Origin: JBFIHF01 sp964411125
GTDB lineage: Bacteria > Myxococcota_A > Bradymonadia > Bradymonadales > Bradymonadaceae
Assembly: GCA_964411125.1 (NCBI GenBank)
Contig: CAYPJU010000013.1
Span: 1-64,000, forward strand
Direction of reading: 5' to 3'
DNA length: 64,000 bases
Every line of letters begins with the position of its first letter. The stretch's first letter is position 1. A model generated the notes under the pieces. It saw only the letters and a program-made list of their open reading frames with translations, was not told the DNA's origin and did not search any database. Made by a program: the position numbers and the translations under genes. Positions 16,705-24,403 of this stretch are shown in pieces.

Positions 16705-17247
16705 TCACGCTTCTCCGTCCTCGCTCGCTCGCTCCTTCGCCGCACGCCGGGCCGCCTCTTTGGCGGCCCGATCCGCGTCCGCCCTCGCCTGCAGTTTGCG
16801 CCGCCGCGAATCGATCATCACCGCGTGGCCACCGCCGAACACGGCGATGAAGACGAACACGAGGATTCCCACGGGGCGCCAGATGTCGATGTCACGACGG
16901 ATGACGTGACGCTTCGGCTGGTCGGGGTCGTAGTACACGGTCACGACGTCCCGCCCGTTCTCCCGGCGTACGAGACGATCGATGGACTCGGCGTCGTCCG
17001 AGAGGCTCGTGAAGCGATTGTCGCCCCGGATCTCCACCCCCGCTGTAGTGACGAACTCGAACTTCACTTGCTGCGTCTTCGGTCCCTTGCCATGGCTCTT
17101 CTCCCCATGGGAGAGCACCCGCGCTTCGACCTCGTGAAACTCCCCGACGTCGTTTCGCAGGCTCAAGGTGTCGACGACGAAGGGCACGGCGAGCAAGCCG
17201 ATGACGATGCCGGCGAAGACGAAGAGATACGGTATCAGCTTTCCCAT
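16705..17247 (-). CDS. DUF3592-type membrane protein
   Basis: A 180-residue protein with two membrane segments (about 5-27, LIPYLFVFAGIVIGLLAVPFVV, and about 130-152, GILVFVFIAVFGGGHAVM). They flank an extracytoplasmic beta-rich domain with VVTVYYDPDQPKRHVI, which is the DUF3592 signature. The cytoplasmic tail is highly charged and Ala/Arg/Glu-rich. The start at 17247 (MGKLIPYLF) removes a non-conserved upstream extension. It is convergent with the lipoprotein gene (16-nt gap) and divergent from the RiPP cluster. Function unknown. Confidence 0.75.
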   Translation of the reverse strand: MGKLIPYLFVFAGIVIGLLAVPFVVDTLSLRNDVGEFHEVEARVLSHGEKSHGKGPKTQQVKFEFVTTAGVEIRGDNRFTSLSDDAESIDRLVRRENGRDVVTVYYDPDQPKRHVIRRDIDIWRPVGILVFVFIAVFGGGHAVMIDSRRRKLQARADADRAAKEAARRAAKERASEDGEA

Positions 17248-17290
17248 TGGCGACGGCGGCTTCGAGTCTCGTTCTTGTGGCCCGCGAAGG

Positions 17291-17319
17291 TTGACGCGGC
17301 GCGTCGACCACATTACATA
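17291..17319 (+). promoter_or_regulatory. Candidate sigma70-type promoter of the RiPP cluster
   Basis: TTGACG (17291-17296, five of six matches to the -35 consensus) lies 17 nt from TACATA (17314-17319, a poor -10). The stretch just downstream (17328-17360) is unusually AT-rich for this window and leads into the AGGAG site of the first peptide ORF. The call rests on spacing and position only. Confidence 0.4.
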
Positions 17320-17368
17320 CGCCGCCCCCGTGAACATTCAATTTTGTTTAGATGTGGAAAAGGAGAGA

Positions 17369-17461
17369 ATGATGCAGACCTTGATGATGAAACCCTGGCT
17401 ATTCGGATCGGTGTTCGTTTCTGCGATCGCCATGACCCATGCCCTTCAGACCCTGCTCTGA
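17369..17461 (+). CDS. 30-residue hydrophobic peptide, first ORF of the RiPP cluster
   Basis: A short ORF encodes a Met-rich hydrophobic peptide with a possible single membrane helix (KPWLFGSVFVSAIAMTHAL). It is preceded by a strong AGGAG at 17361-17365; with the second ATG (17372) the spacing is 6 nt. It ends 8 nt before the PqqD-like gene, so it may be translated and coupled to it. It lacks the YxxP leader motif and has no Cys, so it is not an obvious second precursor. It could be a membrane or immunity peptide, or only a translational leader. Detection rests on the ribosome-binding site and position. Confidence 0.45.
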   Translation: MMQTLMMKPWLFGSVFVSAIAMTHALQTLL

Positions 17462-17469
17462 GAGAATCG

Positions 17470-17745
17470 ATGGCGGACGCTCGCAAGATCTACGTGCCGA
17501 ACCACGTCCTGCTCCGGGAGGTCGGCGGAGAGACGGTGTTGCTGAACCTCGAGACCGAGAAGTACTTCGGGCTGGACGAGGTAGGCACCGCGATCTTCCG
17601 GGAGCTGCGCCCTGGCTCGACCATCGACGAGGCGATCGAGGTTCTCCTCGCGGAGTGGGACGTGGAGGCGGAGCGACTCCGCTCGGACGTCGTCGAGCTG
17701 CTCGAGAGTCTGCAGGAGCGTGGGCTCGTGCGAATCGACGGCTGA
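17470..17745 (+). CDS. PqqD-like RiPP recognition element (lasso B1 type)
   Basis: A 91-residue stand-alone PqqD-fold protein. The pattern (HVLLREVGGETVLLNLETEKYFGLDEVGTAIFREL, then a helical region ending LLESLQERGLVRID) matches the winged-helix RiPP recognition element. In lasso systems the B1 protein binds the precursor's leader through its YxxP/L motif and delivers it to the leader peptidase (B2) and cyclase (C). It lies directly before the precursor gene, whose leader has that motif. No B2 domain is fused to it. The family call is strong, and the role in this cluster follows from context. Confidence 0.9.
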   Translation: MADARKIYVPNHVLLREVGGETVLLNLETEKYFGLDEVGTAIFRELRPGSTIDEAIEVLLAEWDVEAERLRSDVVELLESLQERGLVRIDG

Positions 17746-17854
17746 TCGGGCGCCCTGAGCGCAGTCGGCCGCGCGTCGGTCGATCGCGCTGTGGATGTGT
17801 GGTTTCGCGACTACTTTTGCGCTAGTAATGTTTCGCTTCCAGCGAGGTGCATCG

Positions 17855-18031
17855 ATGAAGAAGCCTTCCGAGACAGAAAAAGAGACGCCGAGGACCCCGG
17901 AGAAACGAGCGTACAGCAAGCCGCAGCTCACCGAGTACGGCGACCTGACGACGCTCACCGCGGCGATCGGCCTGAGCCGCAGCCGTCCCGATGGACTTCG
18001 TCTGGGGCGACAGACTTATCGGACGTCATGA
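17855..18031 (+). CDS. Lasso-type RiPP precursor peptide
   Basis: A 58-residue precursor. The leader carries the RiPP-recognition signature Tyr20-x-x-Pro23-x-Leu25-x-x-x-Gly29 followed by Leu34-Thr35. The C-terminal part is basic and ends in Ser58. The only acidic residue after the leader motif is Asp46. By the usual rule (conserved Thr at position -2, here Thr35) the core would start at Ala37 and Asp46 would be residue 10, outside the known 7-9 residue rings. A shifted start at Gly39 gives an 8-residue ring and a 20-residue core. GAGGTG sits 5 nt before the ATG, and the stop overlaps the cyclase start (ATGA, 18028-18031). Confidence 0.85.
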   Translation: MKKPSETEKETPRTPEKRAYSKPQLTEYGDLTTLTAAIGLSRSRPDGLRLGRQTYRTS

Positions 18032-19431
18032 CGCCGTCGAGCACCGACCGGCACGACTCCACACCTTCCGACAGCATCGCCCACCGCCGATTCCGGGGTG
18101 CCCCCTGGGCCGCCCCCCTCTACTGGCGTCCCGGGCAGACCAATCCCGACAGATACGAAACGCTCGATGCCTGCTGCGAAGCAGGGCCGACATCGATTGA
18201 TGAGGTCGCGCTGCTCGACGTCCTCGGCTGCGGCTGCCCCCTCGACGCGGAACGGACGCTCGTGCGCGAGGTGAGGCGACTTCCTCCGGGGCACGAACTC
18301 ACGCCCTCGGGCCGCGTCGAACGCAGATGGGATCCGCCCACCTACCGACCGACCACTCGACCCGCTCGTGGCGGGCGCATCGTGAACGAATTCACGACAC
18401 TGTTCGACGCGGCGGTGCGTCGTGGACTCGACGCGGCAGCCGGACGCCCGGTCGTCATCTCGCTGAGCGGCGGGCTCGACAGCGCAGCGATCGCCGCATC
18501 GCTCGCCCGCCAGATGCCTCCGAACGAGATCCTCGCGATCACGGCGGGCGTCCTCTCCGGCGGTCGGTGGGACGAGGAGTCCACCGTCGCGGAGCACGTC
18601 GCTGCGCACCTCGGATTGTCCTGGCTGCGCATCGACGCAGGGAACGACGACCCGCTCGCGCCGACCTCGCCGGCACCGAAGTGGTGGCCCACCCCTGGGA
18701 TGTCGGATTCGCGTCGCCGCTGGGAGGAGACGGTCCGCGGTGCCGTCGTCTTTTTCGGGTTCGGCGGCGACGACCTGATGCGTGGAAATCCGTCGCACTG
18801 GCGCGACCGGCTCCGACGGCTCGAGCTCGCCGCCGCGGTTCGTGACTTCGTCCGCACGACGGTGGTGCACGGCAGCCGGCCGGGCTTCGGCCTCGGACGC
18901 CTGTTCCGGCCTCCCACAGAAGATGCCCCGCCCCCCTTCTATCTGCGTGGCGCGCAGGCGCGGGAGGTCGCGAGCCGGATCGACGCGGCGATGCCGCCCC
19001 CCCACTTCACCGGGGTCGACTCCCTCACCACCCCGGCCTGGGACGGAACGTTGCACACGTGTCACGCGCTCTACACGCCCGCGCTCCCCTTCTTCGACCG
19101 AGCTCTGCTGGAGTGGACCACGACGGTCCCAAACGCCCCGTGGTTTCTGCGCAAGGAGCTCCTTCGGGCGTCACTGCGCGACCGCGTCCCCGAGCGGATC
19201 CGCAACCGCCCGAAGGTTCCGCTGGGCCAGGACTGGGAGCTTCCTTCGATCCCGGCGACGTCGATCGAACGCGCCGAAGACGTGCTGCGCCGGGCTTCGA
19301 TGGACGAGTGGATCGACCTCGCCCGCTGGATCGACGTCGCACGCCGCGGCCGCTGCATGGTATCGCAACAGGAAGAGCTCGCGCGCCCGCTCGCGGTCGC
19401 CGAGATGCTCCTTCGGACGGACCTCGTGTGA
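18028..19431 (+). CDS. Asparagine-synthetase-like lasso cyclase (C protein)
   Basis: A 467-residue ATP-dependent enzyme of the asparagine synthetase B fold. The pyrophosphate loop SGGLDS is at 147-152 and the second nucleotide/Mg motif GFGGDD at 244-249. The N-terminal part keeps a remnant of the glutaminase fold, but Met1 is followed by Thr and no N-terminal catalytic Cys exists, as in lasso cyclases. The family adenylates the side-chain carboxylate of an Asp/Glu and closes the macrolactam with the core's N-terminal amine. It is translationally coupled to the precursor by ATGA. The kinase gene starts 2 nt after its stop. Confidence 0.9.
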   Translation: MTPSSTDRHDSTPSDSIAHRRFRGAPWAAPLYWRPGQTNPDRYETLDACCEAGPTSIDEVALLDVLGCGCPLDAERTLVREVRRLPPGHELTPSGRVERRWDPPTYRPTTRPARGGRIVNEFTTLFDAAVRRGLDAAAGRPVVISLSGGLDSAAIAASLARQMPPNEILAITAGVLSGGRWDEESTVAEHVAAHLGLSWLRIDAGNDDPLAPTSPAPKWWPTPGMSDSRRRWEETVRGAVVFFGFGGDDLMRGNPSHWRDRLRRLELAAAVRDFVRTTVVHGSRPGFGLGRLFRPPTEDAPPPFYLRGAQAREVASRIDAAMPPPHFTGVDSLTTPAWDGTLHTCHALYTPALPFFDRALLEWTTTVPNAPWFLRKELLRASLRDRVPERIRNRPKVPLGQDWELPSIPATSIERAEDVLRRASMDEWIDLARWIDVARRGRCMVSQQEELARPLAVAEMLLRTDLV

Positions 19432-19433
19432 CC

Positions 19434-20345
19434 ATGCACCACTACACTCTCTGGGACCACGTCGTCGCATCGCAGCTGCCCTTCGGCGACCTCGCCCTGT
19501 CGACTGAGGCGACGACACCCGACGTGGAGCTCATCGCCGAACCGACCGGCCCCTTCTGGGAGTCGCTCGGCCCGCGGCAGAAGGCCTTCGAGCTGTGGGG
19601 GGACGAAACGATGGTGCTCGAAGGGTGGCGCGTCGGGGACGACTGGTGGTGGCAGTACCCGGACGGCACGGAGTTCTGGATCCGCGGTGATGGCGCCGAG
19701 GTGCGAACCCGCTGGCCCGACGCCCACGAATTCCGCGACACCCTCACGTACTTCGTCGGGCCCGTGATGGGGTTCCTTTTGCGGATGCGCGGCATCCCCT
19801 GTCTGCACGCGTCCACCGCGGTCGTCGACGGTCGTGCGGTCTGCTTCGTCGGCGGGATCACTGCGGGCAAGTCGACGATTTCCGCAGAGTTTGCGCGCCG
19901 CGGGTTCGAATTGTGCGGCGACGACGTCGCACCGATTCGCCTCGAGGACGGCGTGCCGCACGTTCTCCCCTCGCCCCCGTTCGTGAAGCTCTGGTCGGAC
20001 TCGGCGGCAATCTTCGGCGCCGAAGCGCCCCTCTCCCCGAACTGGCCCAAGAAATACCTCGCGCTCGGGCGGGAAGCGCTCGCCCGGCAGCCGGTCCCGC
20101 TCGGCGCGATCTTCCTGCTCGGCGAGCCCGAAGGACCGGTGAGCCCCGCGCATGCCCTCAGCTCCATGATGCAGAATGTCTACGTCCGCTACGCGCTGCA
20201 GCCGCACGAGCGACAGCACGACCTGGAGCTCTTCGGGCGTCTCGTGGAGACCCTGCCCGTCCGGGGCCTCCCACCGGCGGAGTCGCTCGACACGATTTCG
20301 AGCCGGGCCGACTCTGCGCTGCGGTGGCTTCGCGGCGACGGCTGA
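19434..20345 (+). CDS. HPr-kinase-like RiPP kinase
   Basis: A 303-residue protein whose C-terminal half has the HPr kinase/phosphorylase fold: PCLHASTAV, then Walker A GGITAGKST (140-148) and a GDDV segment (162-165). The N-terminal part (about 1-115) is a separate domain rich in Trp. Paeninodin-type lasso clusters contain such kinases, which phosphorylate the side chain of the precursor's C-terminal serine. The precursor encoded two genes upstream ends in Ser58, consistent with that substrate. The ATG at 19434 follows the cyclase stop by 2 nt. Confidence 0.85.
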   Translation: MHHYTLWDHVVASQLPFGDLALSTEATTPDVELIAEPTGPFWESLGPRQKAFELWGDETMVLEGWRVGDDWWWQYPDGTEFWIRGDGAEVRTRWPDAHEFRDTLTYFVGPVMGFLLRMRGIPCLHASTAVVDGRAVCFVGGITAGKSTISAEFARRGFELCGDDVAPIRLEDGVPHVLPSPPFVKLWSDSAAIFGAEAPLSPNWPKKYLALGREALARQPVPLGAIFLLGEPEGPVSPAHALSSMMQNVYVRYALQPHERQHDLELFGRLVETLPVRGLPPAESLDTISSRADSALRWLRGDG

Positions 20346-20489
20346 GGCACGCAGCGCGCCGAATCTCTCGTTTCTCGCCGTCGACGTTGAGTAGCGCTCT
20401 GCAGCGTGTACATTGATCGGACCCTCGGTCTCTGCCGCTCCGGCTTGCGGCCGGCGACAGCGGCAGAGGGCGTCCTGCGAAGGCAACCG

Positions 20490-22190
20490 ATGGAACTCGC
20501 CAGCCTCGACATCCCCAGACCGAATCATCGCGTCCGCGATGTACTCGACGGTGCGCGCGTGCCGTGGGGGGCGATCGTGGTCGCCGCGATTCTTCGGATG
20601 GGGGCGGGGCTTTCGGCGCTGGCGCTGCCGGTGGCCGCCGCGAACATGCTCGAGCAGCTCGTGGTCCCGGCGCGCTCCGACGCCGTCGTGTTCCGCTGGG
20701 TCGCCCTGCTCGCCGGTGCCCTGCTCGCGTATCTGGCGCTCGACTTCCTCGCCACGCTGATCGGCGCCCGGACTCATCAAACCCTCGCTCGCGACGTCCG
20801 GACCCGCTGGTTCGACCGCCTGCAGCGGGCGCCGCTCGAGCACGTCGACGGCTCGAGCCGGCAGAACTGGGGGATGCTGCTCGCGCAGGACGCGCCGCGC
20901 ATCGCCGGTATCGTCGCGCTCGTGCCGACTCAGCTCTTCTTCGCCGTCACCGTCTTCTTCGGAGCGATCGCCGCGATGGCGATGATCTCGGTCCCTCTCA
21001 CCGCGCTGGTCGCCGCGGGTGCCCCCGTCGCCCTGGCGGCCGTCTGGGCACTGAGTCGCCTGGTCTCGCGCTACTCGCGCGAATACTTCGAGAGCGAGAT
21101 CGACCTCTTCCGACACGCCGACCAGACCTTCTCCGTTCTCCCTGCGGTCAAGGCGTTCGCGGCCGAGGACGACCGGCTGCGTGGCTACGAAGCACGCGCC
21201 TTCGGCGTGGCCCGTAACGGGGTGCGGTACGAAGGCGCGACGGCGCTCCTCGGCCCCCTCTCCCAGTTCATCTCCTTTGGCGCCGTCATCGCCGTGGTGC
21301 TCGCCGGAACGGTGTGGGTCGAACGCCTTCCCCTTGGAACCCTGAGCCTGTTCGTGATGTACGGGCTCCTCGCCAGCGGGACGATGCGTTCGCTCGGTTC
21401 GGCGATCGGGAGCTGGCGCGAAGGACGCGTGTCGGCGGCTCGATACCACGACGCGGCGCCCCCGGAAGTGGAGCGCACCGGCGGTATTCGCCGCGAGTCG
21501 ATCGCCGGAGAGCTCGAGTTCGACGCGGTTTCGTTCGCGTACCCCGACCGCACCCAGGTCTTCGACGGCAATTCGTCGCTCGTCATTCGAGCTGCGGACA
21601 CGGCAGTCATTCTGGGCGAGAACGGCGCCGGAAAATCGACGTTCGTATCGCTTCTGCTGCGGCTTCGAGAGCCCACCGGCGGCGCGATTCGGCTCGACGG
21701 CACGAACGCCCGCGACTTCGACCTTCCGTGGTACCGACGCCAGTTCGCGGCGGTCCATCAGGATCCGGCTCTCTTCGATGGCTCGATCCGGGAGAACCTC
21801 CTGCTCGCCAACCCCCGGGCCTCGGACGCCGATGTCGCGCGAGCATGCGAGATGGCGCTGCTCGACGAGGTGCTGGAGGGTCTTCCTCGAGGCCTGGAGA
21901 CCCGCATCGGAGACGGCGGCGCGCAGCTCTCCGGTGGTCAGCGCCAGCGGGTTGCGCTGGCCCGCGCTTTCCTGGTCGACGCGCCGGTCCTCGTCCTCGA
22001 CGAAGCGACATCGATGTTCGATCCAGCCTCCGAGCAGCGATTCATCGAGAAGAACCGCGACCACTTCGCCTCGCGAACCGTCATCTGGATCACCCACGGG
22101 ACGGCGGCCCTGGCCGTCGCAGACCGGGTCGTGAGCCTGCGCGACGGGGCTTTTCGGACCCCGCTCCGAAAAGTGGAGGCCCACGGGTGA
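20490..22190 (+). CDS. ABC exporter with fused membrane and ATPase domains (lasso D type)
   Basis: A 566-residue half-transporter. The N-terminal six-helix exporter domain (about 25-320) precedes an ATPase domain with Walker A GENGAGKS, signature LSGGQRQRVALARAF, Walker B VLVLDEATS and a switch His (WITHGT). It is expected to act as a homodimer exporting the mature peptide and giving self-immunity. There is no C39 peptidase domain, so it cannot remove the leader as bacteriocin exporters do. The 144-nt gap before it holds no other gene I can support. The ATG at 20490 was chosen; the frame is open to 20406. Confidence 0.9.
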   Translation: MELASLDIPRPNHRVRDVLDGARVPWGAIVVAAILRMGAGLSALALPVAAANMLEQLVVPARSDAVVFRWVALLAGALLAYLALDFLATLIGARTHQTLARDVRTRWFDRLQRAPLEHVDGSSRQNWGMLLAQDAPRIAGIVALVPTQLFFAVTVFFGAIAAMAMISVPLTALVAAGAPVALAAVWALSRLVSRYSREYFESEIDLFRHADQTFSVLPAVKAFAAEDDRLRGYEARAFGVARNGVRYEGATALLGPLSQFISFGAVIAVVLAGTVWVERLPLGTLSLFVMYGLLASGTMRSLGSAIGSWREGRVSAARYHDAAPPEVERTGGIRRESIAGELEFDAVSFAYPDRTQVFDGNSSLVIRAADTAVILGENGAGKSTFVSLLLRLREPTGGAIRLDGTNARDFDLPWYRRQFAAVHQDPALFDGSIRENLLLANPRASDADVARACEMALLDEVLEGLPRGLETRIGDGGAQLSGGQRQRVALARAFLVDAPVLVLDEATSMFDPASEQRFIEKNRDHFASRTVIWITHGTAALAVADRVVSLRDGAFRTPLRKVEAHG

Positions 22191-23212
22191 GGTCGCGTGA
22201 CGACGAGCTCCGGGCGCTGGTTCGCGGCGAGGCCTCGCCGTCGTCGATCGACCCCGAGCTGAGCGCCCTCGTCGCGTACCACCGTCTTGCGCCCCTGGTC
22301 GTTCGTCGGCACGGCTCGGCCGCCCCTCCCGACCTCGTCGCGACCGCCCGGGAAGCCGCCGCCGTCGACCTCTCCTCCTACGCTGCCCTACGGGAGGTCT
22401 TCGACTGCGCACGAGCCGAGAACGTCGACTTCATCGTCCTAAAGGGAACGGCGGTCGGGGCGACGGTCTACGAGAGCCCCGACCTGCGCCCGCGCGAGGA
22501 CATCGACCTCGTCTTCTCCGGCTGGAATGCGGTCCACCGCGTCGTCGCCCGAATGACGGAGCGGGGTTGGTCGCGGGTCCGCCGGCTTCCGGGCCGGCTG
22601 GTCGCCCACGCCGACGTCGTGACTCGGACAGGACGCCCCTCCATTGACCTCCACGCACGCGCGAGCCAACGCCATCGCGTCGCCGGAGCCCTCCCCTGGG
22701 AGAACCTTCGGGCCGAGGCCGAGCCCGCATCTTTCCCGGGCGCGGGGGACGCCCTGGTCCTCTCCCCTCGCCACGCGTTCTTTCTGGGCGCCGTCCATGT
22801 CGCTGCACACCACGGCGGCCAGATCGCGCCGCTCGTCTGGGTCGAAGATCTCGCCCGCCTCGCCACCTCCCTCGACGACGAGGACTGGACGATGCTCGCC
22901 GAGCTCGCCGAGCGTCACCAGCTCCGGACCGCGTTCGTCGACGCCCTCGATGCCGTCCGTTGGTGGGCGCCGGGGGCCGTGCCCGCGCGACTCGACGCGC
23001 TGTCCAGCGCCCCGCCCGACGCGTCGGCAGCCTTCGTGGGCGAGCCGGCGCTCGCCTTCCTCGACGACCTGCTCGTCCTCCCCGTCGACGAGTGGTGGCC
23101 GTACTTGCGCGAACTCGCCCTCCCCCCCTCGGAGTACCTGCACCAGCAGTTGGGGGTCGCCCGCAAACGGCCGACCGCTATCCTGCGCCTCGCTCGGTTG
23201 GTCGACCGCTGA
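22187..23212 (+). CDS. Nucleotidyltransferase-family protein (NTP_transf_5 type), lasso tailoring
   Basis: A 341-residue protein with the nucleotidyltransferase core: FIVLKGTAVGATVYESPDLRPREDIDLVF, giving the LKG...R-x-x-DIDL motif in which the two Asp bind metal. SIDLHARA supplies the third acidic strand. The C-terminal half is helical, with an HHGG segment. Such proteins occur with HPr-like kinases in paeninodin/pseudomycoidin-type lasso clusters, where they further modify the phosphorylated C-terminus. The GTG start at 22187 overlaps the exporter's stop (GTGA), with TGGAGG a few bases upstream. It is the last gene of the cluster; the MCE gene starts 75 nt later. Confidence 0.85.
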   Translation: MRSRDDELRALVRGEASPSSIDPELSALVAYHRLAPLVVRRHGSAAPPDLVATAREAAAVDLSSYAALREVFDCARAENVDFIVLKGTAVGATVYESPDLRPREDIDLVFSGWNAVHRVVARMTERGWSRVRRLPGRLVAHADVVTRTGRPSIDLHARASQRHRVAGALPWENLRAEAEPASFPGAGDALVLSPRHAFFLGAVHVAAHHGGQIAPLVWVEDLARLATSLDDEDWTMLAELAERHQLRTAFVDALDAVRWWAPGAVPARLDALSSAPPDASAAFVGEPALAFLDDLLVLPVDEWWPYLRELALPPSEYLHQQLGVARKRPTAILRLARLVDR

Positions 23213-23287
23213 CGCCCGACGACTCTGCGCCAGCCGGGCAGTTGCATCCCCGTCGTTGCAGCGTCACAATCGGGCGACCGTAGCGCG

Positions 23288-24346
23288 ATGGGAAAGATGC
23301 AAAAAAAAGAGACCGCGATCGAAGTGAAGGTGGGAGCCCTCTTTCTCTTCTCGATCATCCTCCTGGTCGGTTTCGTCCTGCTGCTGGGCGACTTTTCGTT
23401 CGGTTCCGGTTTCCGATTCGACGTCGAGTTCGACAATGCCGGCGGTCTCAAACCGGGTGCTGACGTCGCGATCGCGGGCATCAACGTCGGCAACGTCCAG
23501 GAGCTGCGCTTTCTGAAGAACGACGACGCAGGCCCGGGCGACAACGCCGTGGCGGTGAGGGCGAAGATTCGCGTCGACGAGCAGTACGCCGACTCGATCC
23601 GGGCCGACAGCGACTTTTTCATCACGACCCGCGGTGTGCTCGGCGAACCGTACATCGAGATCGTCACACAGGACTTCGACTCCCCGCCGATCGAAGACGG
23701 GGCTGTCGTCCGCGGGGTCGATCCGCCCCGTATGGATCTGATCATCGCCAAGGGCTCGGACCTTCTCTCGTCGCTGACGGAGCTCCTGAACGATCCCGAC
23801 ATTCACGCCAAGGACCTGTTGAAGAACACTGCGTCGCTGGCGAAACATCTCGACGAGTTCGTCGTCGACAACCGGGAGGACCTCGACGCGACCGTCAAGA
23901 ACGTGCGCGCCGGCTCGCATGATGGCGCGCAGTTGCTCGCCTCACTCAACGAAGCGGTCGATGGACAGGGACTTCGCCGCACCCTCGGCGATGTGGAGGC
24001 CACCGCGCAGAACGCGCGCCAGATCTCGGCGCGCGTCGAGCGCGACATCGACCCGGTGATGGACGACGTAACCGTGACGGCAGGCAACGCCCGTCAGGTC
24101 TCCGAGAGCGCAAACCGCGTCATCACCGACAACGAGACGAAGCTCAACGCGAGCATCGACAACCTCCACGAGAGCACCGAGAACCTCAACCGACTCTCCG
24201 CCGACGCGCAGGTCGTCCTCGCCAACGTATCGCAGGGAAAGGGGACGGTCGGCGCGCTCATCTCCGATCGAGAGATCTACGACGACATGAAGGAGCTGCT
24301 GCGCGTCATCAAGCAGCGCCCCTGGAAGATCGTCTGGAAGGAATAG
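23288..24346 (+). CDS. MCE/MlaD-family lipid-transport protein
   Basis: A 352-residue inner-membrane-anchored periplasmic protein. A short basic N-terminus precedes a membrane helix (about 15-35, ALFLFSIILLVGFVLLLGDF). One MCE domain at about 40-145 (FDVEFDNAGGLKPGADVAIAGINVGNVQEL... and GVLGEPYIEIV) is followed by a long helical/coiled C-terminal region (150-330). MCE proteins form hexameric rings or tubes that ferry phospholipids between membranes with MlaE/MlaF partners. None is adjacent, but a double MlaF-like ATPase is encoded 16 kb away (5413-7017). The ATG at 23297 is an alternative start. Confidence 0.9.
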   Translation: MGKMQKKETAIEVKVGALFLFSIILLVGFVLLLGDFSFGSGFRFDVEFDNAGGLKPGADVAIAGINVGNVQELRFLKNDDAGPGDNAVAVRAKIRVDEQYADSIRADSDFFITTRGVLGEPYIEIVTQDFDSPPIEDGAVVRGVDPPRMDLIIAKGSDLLSSLTELLNDPDIHAKDLLKNTASLAKHLDEFVVDNREDLDATVKNVRAGSHDGAQLLASLNEAVDGQGLRRTLGDVEATAQNARQISARVERDIDPVMDDVTVTAGNARQVSESANRVITDNETKLNASIDNLHESTENLNRLSADAQVVLANVSQGKGTVGALISDREIYDDMKELLRVIKQRPWKIVWKE

Positions 24347-24403
24347 GTCTGACTCACTCACCCCGCCTCGTCACCCGGAGCGGGCGTGGAGCGGCGGATG
24401 AGG

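Noticed and set aside
19071..22412. A 1113-codon open frame on the reverse strand opposite the RiPP cluster.
   Set aside because: It is antisense to genes with clear motifs (cyclase, kinase, exporter). Its translation is Arg/Glu/Gly-rich without domains, a common shadow in GC-rich DNA.
22187..23212. The last RiPP-cluster protein considered as the missing B2 leader peptidase.
   Set aside because: It carries the LKG...R-x-x-DIDL nucleotidyltransferase motif and lacks a Cys-His-Asp transglutaminase set.
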